A DNA stretch of 7,253 nucleotides from DATBAK01 sp038240075 (GTDB lineage: Bacteria > Actinomycetota > Acidimicrobiia > IMCC26256 > PALSA-610): NCBI GenBank assembly GCA_038240075.1, contig JBBSEC010000156.1, positions 1 to 7,253 of the forward strand, given 5' to 3'. This document shows, in pieces, positions 1 to 4,044 of this stretch. Every line of letters starts with the position of its first letter. Position 1 is the first letter of the stretch. Under the pieces are notes generated by a model, which was given only the letters and a program-made list of their open reading frames with translations, was not told the DNA's origin and did not search any database. The position numbers and the translations under genes are program-made.

Positions 1-29
1 GTCGACGACGCGCGTCGGCAGCCCAGAAC

Positions 30-149
30 CTACGGAGTCGGCACAACCGACTCGAGCATCTTCTCCAGGAGCACGCGCGCGCGTGCGCGCAGCTCCTCCG
101 TCGACACGCCGAGCTGGCGGGCGGCGTGTCGTGACCAACAAGGCGGGGC
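30..149 (-). pseudogene. Possible C-terminal gene remnant without a start codon
   Basis: On the minus strand an open stretch of 39 codons runs from an in-frame stop (TGA, complement of 150-152) to a TAG at 30-32. It ends in SRHAARQLGVSTEELRARAR followed by VLLEKMLESVVPTP. Third codon positions are almost all G or C, and the composition is that of an amphipathic helical protein tail. There is no ATG; the only common alternative start is a GTG that would give a 25-residue peptide with no clear ribosome binding site. It could be the end of a gene broken by a frameshift or deletion upstream, a very small protein, or a chance open frame in GC-rich DNA. The AARQLGVSTEELR part looks loosely helix-turn-helix-like, but I do not recognise a family. 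Confidence 0.25.
71..91. repeat. Alternating purine-pyrimidine GC tract containing a 16-bp palindrome
   Basis: Positions 71-91 alternate strictly purine and pyrimidine, and 71-86 (GCACGCGCGCGCGTGC) is a perfect palindrome. Such tracts can adopt Z-DNA or cruciform form under supercoiling. The tract also encodes the Arg-Ala-Arg-Ala stretch of the minus-strand remnant, so it may be only a by-product of codon use. Confidence 0.4.
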
Positions 150-256
150 TCACGAACACGGATTCCTCGACGCCGGCCGACTACCTCACGGCGATCATCC
201 ACTGGGTCGACGCGCGCCTCGCCGACCCCGCACCCGGCCTGGCGCGCAGCGAATGA
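131..256 (+). CDS. Small hypothetical protein (41 aa), doubtful
   Basis: A GTG-started frame of 41 codons ends at TGA 254-256. About 39 of 41 codons end in G or C, and the predicted peptide has a plausible helical segment (ADYLTAIIHWVDARLADPAP). No convincing Shine-Dalgarno sequence precedes the GTG, and its first 19 bases overlap the opposite-strand remnant. It is not a family I recognise. It could equally be the tail of a longer plus-strand gene that lost its front end, or a chance frame. It ends 17 bases before the 3' end of the convergent RsbW-like gene. Confidence 0.25.
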   Translation: MTNKAGLTNTDSSTPADYLTAIIHWVDARLADPAPGLARSE

Positions 257-272
257 CTGCTACGCCGCGCGC

Positions 273-629
273 TCACGAGGTGACGATCTCGGCCCAGAGG
301 TCGACCGACCCGTCGGCGCGGTCCCGGCGCCCGAACGCAAAGGTGAGGCCGGTCAGCAGCCGCTCGCGCAGGCCAAAGGGCTCGTCGCTCACGTCGACAT
401 CGCGGTCGCAGCGCACGCGCACGCTGGTCAGGTGCCCGTACGTCACGATCGTCAGTGCAAGCGGGCTCGCCACCCGGCACTCGCGCGCCGCGCCGACAAG
501 CTCGTTCACGACTGCAACGACCGTGACCGCTTGGGACGCACCGAGACCCTGACGCGCGATCGCGGCGCGCACCTCGCGACGCGCGTGGCCGAGCTCGCCG
601 GGCATCCGGTGGAGGACCATCTCGATCAT
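273..629 (-). CDS. RsbW/SpoIIAB-like (HATPase_c_2 fold) protein with degenerate ATP site
   Basis: A 118-residue protein of the size of short actinobacterial anti-sigma-factor kinases. The pattern of that family is visible: an N-terminal strand and helix (residues 1-28, MVLHRMPGELGHARREVR), a helix ending in VVNELVGAARE at 40-50 where the kinases have ELVxNAxxH (N box), a central beta strand at 68-75, and a C-terminal GLRERLLTGLTFAFGRRDRA...GSVDLWAEI (86-115) matching the usual RGL-helix-DRWG...G...VWFEL ending. The N-box Asn is Ala, and no DxGxG ATP-lid motif is present, so kinase activity is doubtful; this may be a binding-only regulator. The ATG at 629 was preferred to starts further upstream because a promoter-like element at 665-691 would place transcription start below about 660. 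A second in-frame ATG lies at 620. A STAS protein is encoded nearby. The family assignment rests on pattern alone. Confidence 0.6.
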   Translation of the reverse strand: MIEMVLHRMPGELGHARREVRAAIARQGLGASQAVTVVAVVNELVGAARECRVASPLALTIVTYGHLTSVRVRCDRDVDVSDEPFGLRERLLTGLTFAFGRRDRADGSVDLWAEIVTS

Positions 630-664
630 CGGCTCGGCTGCCCCACCCCGGTCATGACCCTTCG

Positions 665-691
665 ATACCCCGCAGCGCGCGGGCGCGAACC
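665..691 (-). promoter_or_regulatory. Sigma-B/sigma-F-type promoter candidate for the RsbW-like gene
   Basis: On the minus strand GGTTC (complement of 687-691) is followed after 16 bases by GGGTAT (complement of 665-670). This matches the actinobacterial SigB/SigF pattern of a GTTT/GNNT-type -35 and a GGGTAT-type -10. It lies about 36 bases upstream of the ATG at 629, a sensible distance. The match is by eye; no transcript data are available. Confidence 0.45.
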
Positions 692-730
692 CGGCGCGCA
701 CAACGCGTCGGGGCGCGGGCGCAGAACCGG

Positions 731-756
731 GGTTCAGCCGCGCGCATCGCGGGTAG
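731..756 (+). promoter_or_regulatory. Sigma-B/sigma-F-type promoter candidate for the DinB gene
   Basis: GGTTC at 731-735, a 15-base spacer, then GGGTAG at 751-756. It has the same architecture as the divergent element on the other strand and sits about 60 bases before the DinB start. The -10 overlaps a near-palindrome GTAGG-AA-CCTAC at 753-764, which could be a regulator-binding site at the transcription start. Confidence 0.4.
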
Positions 757-815
757 GAACCTACGGAACTGGGGCGCCAACGCTCGGCGCGGCAATCGGA
801 ATGAGGGGGCGTCCG

Positions 816-1328
816 ATGGACGTGTCAGTGGTGTTCGTCAACTCGTTGGGAAGGATCCGCGACCTGACGCACCGCGCGGTCGACGGGTTGACGCCCGAAG
901 CGCTCGCCTTCCGGCCCGACGGCACCGGTAACTCGATCGCCTGGCTGATCTGGCACCTGACGCGCATTCAGGACGACCACATCGCGGGAGTGGCGGGCGT
1001 CGAGCAGATCTGGACGGCGAAGGGTTGGCACGAGCAGTTCGGCCTTCCGCTCACGTCGATCGACACCGGGTACGGGCACGCGAGCCAGCAGGTCTCGGCA
1101 GTCGGGGCCGCGCCGGGCGAGCTCCTCGTTGGATACCACGACGAGGTGTACGCGCAGAGCGTGCAGTTGGTCCAGGACCTCGTGCCGGCCGACCTCGACC
1201 GCATCGTCGATCGGTCGTGGGACCCGCCGGTCTCCCTCGGCGTCCGACTCGTCAGCGTGATCGCCGACGACTTCCAGCACGCCGGGCAGGCCGCATACGT
1301 GCGCGGTCTCGCCGAGCGCGCCGTCTGA
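816..1328 (+). CDS. DinB/DUF664-family metalloprotein (possible mycothiol-dependent transferase)
   Basis: A 170-residue protein of the typical length for the DinB four-helix-bundle superfamily. The three metal-ligand histidines can be placed: His47 in AWLIWHLTR, His55 in the following IQDDH, and His155 in DDFQHAGQAAYVRGL, which is the classic C-terminal HxGQ helix of the DUF664/DinB_2 branch. Family members bind a divalent metal and several act as thiol-dependent S-transferases (bacillithiol, mycothiol) or isomerases such as mycothiol-dependent maleylpyruvate isomerase; the substrate here cannot be told. The ATG at 816 is chosen because AGGGGG lies seven bases upstream and the conserved domain begins right there, although another ATG occurs at 801. 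It appears monocistronic and probably driven by the alternative-sigma-like promoter at 731-756, which suggests a detoxification or stress role. No signal peptide, so cytoplasmic. Confidence 0.9.
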   Translation: MDVSVVFVNSLGRIRDLTHRAVDGLTPEALAFRPDGTGNSIAWLIWHLTRIQDDHIAGVAGVEQIWTAKGWHEQFGLPLTSIDTGYGHASQQVSAVGAAPGELLVGYHDEVYAQSVQLVQDLVPADLDRIVDRSWDPPVSLGVRLVSVIADDFQHAGQAAYVRGLAERAV

Positions 1329-1452
1329 ATGGTCGACGGTACCAGGACCGTCTTTGCGGGCTGCAGCCACGACGTCGCTAGGCTTCACACCCGAACGGGT
1401 CCAGCAGCGCGGCCCTCCTTCGTTGGTACGCGAACGGCGAGAAGGAGGAGGC
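1329..1452 (+). promoter_or_regulatory. Leader region of the STAS gene with weak promoter candidate and strong RBS
   Basis: The 124 bases before the STAS gene contain TTGCGG (1354-1359) and TAGGCT (1379-1384), separated by 19 bases. This is a weak housekeeping-type promoter because the spacer is long. No GGGTA-type element like those upstream of the DinB gene is visible. AAGGAGG at 1442-1448 is a near-perfect Shine-Dalgarno sequence four bases from GTG 1453, and it decides that start. Confidence 0.35.
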
Positions 1453-1779
1453 GTGACGACTGACTGGCAATCGTCGGCGTGGGTCGAGGCGACCGAAGAG
1501 CCCGGGCGTCTGATCCTTCGCCTCGGTGGCGAGCTCGACGCGGCGAGCCGCGAGGTCGTCGAGCCTGCGGTCATGGCCGCGATCGCGTCGGCCAAGGCCG
1601 TCGTCCTCGACCTCGGCGAGCTGAGCTTCTGCGATTCCCGCGGGCTCTCGATGTTCATCGCGGCGAACGAGAAGGCCGCGGCCGAGGGCACGACGCTCGC
1701 GCTCCGCAACCTGCAACCGCACGTGAAGCACGTGTTCGAGATCAGCGGCATCGAGCGCGTGCTCGACGTCACCGATTAG
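1453..1779 (+). CDS. STAS-domain anti-anti-sigma factor (SpoIIAA/RsbV-like)
   Basis: A 108-residue single STAS domain. Seen in order: a first strand RLILRLGGELDAAS (residues 19-32) with the family's G-ELD signature, the strand AVVLDLGELSFCDSRG (49-64), and the C-terminal helix segment VKHVFEISGIERVLDV. Ser62 in DSRG aligns with Ser58 of Bacillus SpoIIAA (DSSG), the residue phosphorylated by the partner anti-sigma kinase. In such systems the unphosphorylated form binds the anti-sigma factor and frees a sigma factor. GTG 1453 is used because of the excellent AAGGAGG just upstream; longer in-frame starts would add an unconserved tail. No kinase or sigma gene is adjacent; the only candidate partner is the degenerate RsbW-like protein about 0.8 kb upstream on the other strand. 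Cytoplasmic. Confidence 0.93.
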   Translation: MTTDWQSSAWVEATEEPGRLILRLGGELDAASREVVEPAVMAAIASAKAVVLDLGELSFCDSRGLSMFIAANEKAAAEGTTLALRNLQPHVKHVFEISGIERVLDVTD

Positions 1780-1811
1780 CTGTACTCGGCCCCGTCACCA
1801 AGCCGAGACCT

Positions 1812-1849
1812 GCCCCCGGTGCCCGTACGGTCGGCGGGACACCGGGGGC
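1812..1849. terminator. Bidirectional hairpin between convergent genes
   Basis: GCCCCCGGTG (1812-1821) and CACCGGGGGC (1840-1849) form a perfect 10-bp stem around an 18-base loop that itself contains CCGTACGG. It sits between the STAS stop codon (1779) and the stop of the convergent exported protein (1868). No T-tract follows on either side, as is common in high-GC actinomycetes, so termination may be only partly intrinsic. Confidence 0.65.
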
Positions 1850-1867
1850 GGCCACGGCTCTGCCGCC

Positions 1868-2314
1868 TTACTTCTTCTTGGGTGCCTTCAACGTCACCTT
1901 GTGGGTGACGGTCGCCTCTCCACAGTTGAAGGGTCCGCAGTCGTACAGGGTGGCCTGGCCGAACGCGGTGCCCTTGACGAACGGCTTCCCGAACGCCGTC
2001 ACCGGGACCGTGAGCTTCTCGATCTGTCCGGTGCAGTTGAACGAGTCGACGTAGCCCTGGCCCGACGCGATCCCGTGCCCCGACTTCTCGGTGATCGAGA
2101 TCTGGAGCTGGGCGAAGTCGCCGGGCCGGCAGACCACGTACGCGAACGGCTTGACCGCCGCGCCGTTGGCAATGATGTGTGCGCTCGTGCCGAGGATGAC
2201 CGGCGACGACGGCGGCGACGACTGCCCGACTGCGGGCAGCACGCCGACGGTGCCGGCGATCCCTAACGCCGCGCCCATGGCGAGCGCGGCGGTGAGCCAT
2301 CTGTTTCGGATCAT
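1868..2314 (-). CDS. Small exported protein with four-Cys beta-rich domain
   Basis: A 148-residue protein with a clear signal peptide: basic MIRNR, hydrophobic helix LTAALAMGAALGIAGTVGVL, and probable cleavage after PAVG (about residue 30). The mature part looks all-beta: a strand ending in YVVCRPGD (Cys62), then an ITEKSGHGIASGQGY segment, FNCTG (Cys94), FVKGTAFGQATLYDCG (Cys126) and FNCGEATVTHKVTL (Cys131). This pattern resembles exported domains of unknown function that I remember from actinobacteria, with C-P-x-G, G-x-G, CTG and FxxGTA marks; two disulfides are likely. The tail APKKK is basic. Its ATG overlaps the stop of the upstream ligase gene (ATGA), with AGGAGG at 2319-2324 inside that gene, so the two are translationally coupled and probably act at the same place in the envelope. 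Function unknown. Confidence 0.85.
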   Translation of the reverse strand: MIRNRWLTAALAMGAALGIAGTVGVLPAVGQSSPPSSPVILGTSAHIIANGAAVKPFAYVVCRPGDFAQLQISITEKSGHGIASGQGYVDSFNCTGQIEKLTVPVTAFGKPFVKGTAFGQATLYDCGPFNCGEATVTHKVTLKAPKKK

Positions 2315-3903
2315 GAAACCTCCTGGGTCTGTGGTTGCGCTGGTGGTTGGGAAGGGGCTCCGGCCTCGAGCCGGGACGCGAGACCGACCGCGACGGCGGC
2401 GATCATCGGCACGGCGGGCACGTGCCAGAGAAAGTCGAATCCGCTGTGCAGGGCGAAGCAGACCAACCCCGCGATCGCACCGGCTCGGATCACCCTGAGG
2501 TCGGCCGTCTCGGCGGTTTCCTCATGCCGCGACCGTGACCCTCGACGAGCGGCCCGACGCCGACCACCGAAGAGCGTCGCAAGCACGCCGGCCGCGACCG
2601 CCGCGAGTCCGAGGAGACCGATCAGGCCCTGCTCGACGGCGACCTGGAGGTACTCGTTGTGCGCGTACCGGTCGAACACGAGGACGTGGAACGGCGTGGT
2701 CCACACGAACAGTGCGCGCCCCGGTCCGACGCCGGTCACGAGGTGGGTGTGCCACATGTGCAATGCGACGGACGCCAGCGTCGACCGATCCGGTGACGAC
2801 AGGGTGAAGCGACCGGACCATGCGGAAACGTGGCCGCGGAACCCGACCGCGATCGCGGCGACGACCGCGACGCCGGCGAGCCCGATCCCCCAGGCAATGC
2901 GCCGCTGATCGAGCCGGCTCGCGCGTGAGCGCCCGCGAACGGCAACGGCGTGGCCACGCGCACTGCCCGCTGCGTCGTCGACGTCGACGACGCCGACGAC
3001 GCCGACGGCGAGCCCCACTACGAGGCCGAGCAGCGCCCAGAGCGGCTGCGCGACGCGGAGGTCGGGCATCCCCGGCGCGAGCGCGATCGCGGCAATCGAT
3101 CCACCGAGCACCACGCTTCCGGCGGTGCGCCAGACCACACCGAAGTCGAGCAACGCCGACAGGACGATCAGGCCCGCGACGAAGCCGGCCACTCCGGCGC
3201 GGCTCAGCGTCGCCCCGAGGCCCGCGATCAGCAGCACCGCGCTGGCGCGGGTCGTCCATCCGTGCCTCGCCGATGCGTGCCTCGTGGTGGCGCGCGCGAG
3301 CGCCCACAGCGCCAACGGCCCGAGGATCGCGGCGGCCGCATTGGCGTAGGTCACCGTGGTGGCGGCCCGCCAGAGCCCGCCGTCGGGGTGTCCGAGTGGC
3401 CGCACGTGGAACGCGACGCCCACCCAGGCCGTCGCGGCGAGCAGCACACCCAACAGCAGCGTCGTGTCGGTCAGCTGCCGGCGGACGGCCGCGTTCGCGG
3501 CCGACACCACCGTGACGATCACCGCCAGCCCGGTCAGCAGCGCGATCGGGCCCAACGCGCTCGCGGGATGCCCGTCGACGACCGCGGTGAGCACGGTGGT
3601 CGCGAGCATCGCGCCGAGACCGGCCAGGGCCCAGCCGGCGAGCCGGAAGCCCGCAAACCGGCGCCGCGCGAACAGCGCCGCCGCCGCGATCACCAGCAGC
3701 ACGCCCGCCACCGTGCTCACCCGCCGGTAGTAGCCACCCTGACCGAGCGTCACGGTCGCGAGCGCCGCGAGCACCAGGGCGACGTCGAGACCCACGCCGA
3801 TATCGGCCGCGGCCGACGACGGCCTCACGTCACCTGTCGCGACCGCCGCCACTGGCCCCACGCCCACGGGCGTGAACGTACCCGCGCGTTGAGCGCGCGC
3901 CAA
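2311..3903 (-). CDS. O-antigen ligase / Wzy-type polysaccharide polymerase family membrane protein
   Basis: A polytopic protein of up to 530 residues with roughly twelve hydrophobic helices from about residue 38 to 510. Family marks: TYANAAAAILGPLAL (185-199), ATLSRAGVAG (231-240) with the conserved Ser-Arg, GVGPG (391-395), and AHNEYLQVAVEQGLIG (414-429), an exact match to the H[NSQ]-X9-GxxG motif of the WaaL/Wzy_C family with His415. Then HSGFDFLWHVPA (486-497), also typical of the family. These enzymes transfer or polymerise lipid-linked glycans on the outer face of the membrane; the acceptor here is unknown and may be a surface polysaccharide. A charged, Asp/Arg-rich loop lies at about 307-336. 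The start is uncertain: TTG 3903 has no ribosome binding site, and in-frame GTGs occur at 3867 and 3861; the first helix begins near residue 38 either way. First gene of a two-gene unit with the exported protein. Confidence 0.88.
   Translation of the reverse strand: MARAQRAGTFTPVGVGPVAAVATGDVRPSSAAADIGVGLDVALVLAALATVTLGQGGYYRRVSTVAGVLLVIAAAALFARRRFAGFRLAGWALAGLGAMLATTVLTAVVDGHPASALGPIALLTGLAVIVTVVSAANAAVRRQLTDTTLLLGVLLAATAWVGVAFHVRPLGHPDGGLWRAATTVTYANAAAAILGPLALWALARATTRHASARHGWTTRASAVLLIAGLGATLSRAGVAGFVAGLIVLSALLDFGVVWRTAGSVVLGGSIAAIALAPGMPDLRVAQPLWALLGLVVGLAVGVVGVVDVDDAAGSARGHAVAVRGRSRASRLDQRRIAWGIGLAGVAVVAAIAVGFRGHVSAWSGRFTLSSPDRSTLASVALHMWHTHLVTGVGPGRALFVWTTPFHVLVFDRYAHNEYLQVAVEQGLIGLLGLAAVAAGVLATLFGGRRRAARRGSRSRHEETAETADLRVIRAGAIAGLVCFALHSGFDFLWHVPAVPMIAAVAVGLASRLEAGAPSQPPAQPQTQEVS
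2319..2324 (-). promoter_or_regulatory. Internal ribosome binding site for the exported protein
   Basis: The minus strand reads AGGAGG four bases before the ATG at 2314, inside the last codons of the ligase gene. Together with the ATGA stop/start overlap, it fixes the start of the exported protein and implies coupled translation. Confidence 0.85.
2972..2993. repeat. 22-bp perfect palindrome inside the ligase gene
   Basis: The 22 bases, built from GTC/GAC triplets, are perfectly self-complementary around CGACGTCG and lead into further GACGCC repeats up to about 3006. They encode the Val-Asp-rich segment (about residues 305-312) at the edge of a polar loop. The symmetry may follow from repeated Asp/Val codons, but a cruciform or transcript hairpin is possible. 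Confidence 0.5.
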
Positions 3904-4044
3904 GGACAGTTTTATGAGAACGACCGTGACCGCGGCGCTCGCGGCACCGCAATGTTAGACATCACCGAGGTGGGTCTCGTGTTCATCCGCGGGTGACTGC
4001 GGCCGCACTGCGGCGCGGTGGTGCAACAAACGATCCGAGGCGCC
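3904..4044. promoter_or_regulatory. Divergent intergenic region between ligase and lipoprotein genes
   Basis: This 141-base gap must hold the promoters of both units. It is locally AT-richer around 3909-3915 (TTTTATG). ATGT-TAG-ACAT (3952-3962) is a small inverted repeat whose minus-strand reading includes TAACAT, a possible -10 for the ligase unit. ACTGCGGC occurs twice at 3996-4003 and 4007-4014 with an 11-base period, and TGCGGCCGCA at 3998-4007 is palindromic. These could be operator sites. I cannot name a confident -35/-10 pair for either direction. GAGG at 4037-4040 is the likely ribosome binding site for the lipoprotein. Confidence 0.35.

Larger units (their letters stand above)
630..815. 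other. Divergent intergenic region between RsbW-like and DinB genes
   Basis: This 186-base gap separates two divergently transcribed genes and holds both promoter candidates described separately. I see no further gene: frames that run through it on either strand have poor coding character. AGGGGG at 804-809 is the probable ribosome binding site for the DinB gene. Confidence 0.6.

Noticed and set aside
26..767. GAACCTACGGA present at both 26-36 and 757-767, as possible attachment or binding sites
   Set aside because: An 11-base match is expected several times by chance in 7 kb, and neither copy has a supporting element such as an integrase or tRNA.
825..1772. 315-codon minus-strand frame covering the DinB and STAS genes
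   Set aside because: Both plus-strand genes have conserved motifs and good ribosome binding sites; the antisense frame has neither.
2950..3996. 348-codon plus-strand frame opposite the ligase gene
   Set aside because: Composition is Arg/Gly/His/Asp-rich with no recognisable fold, while the minus strand encodes clear membrane helices and ligase motifs.
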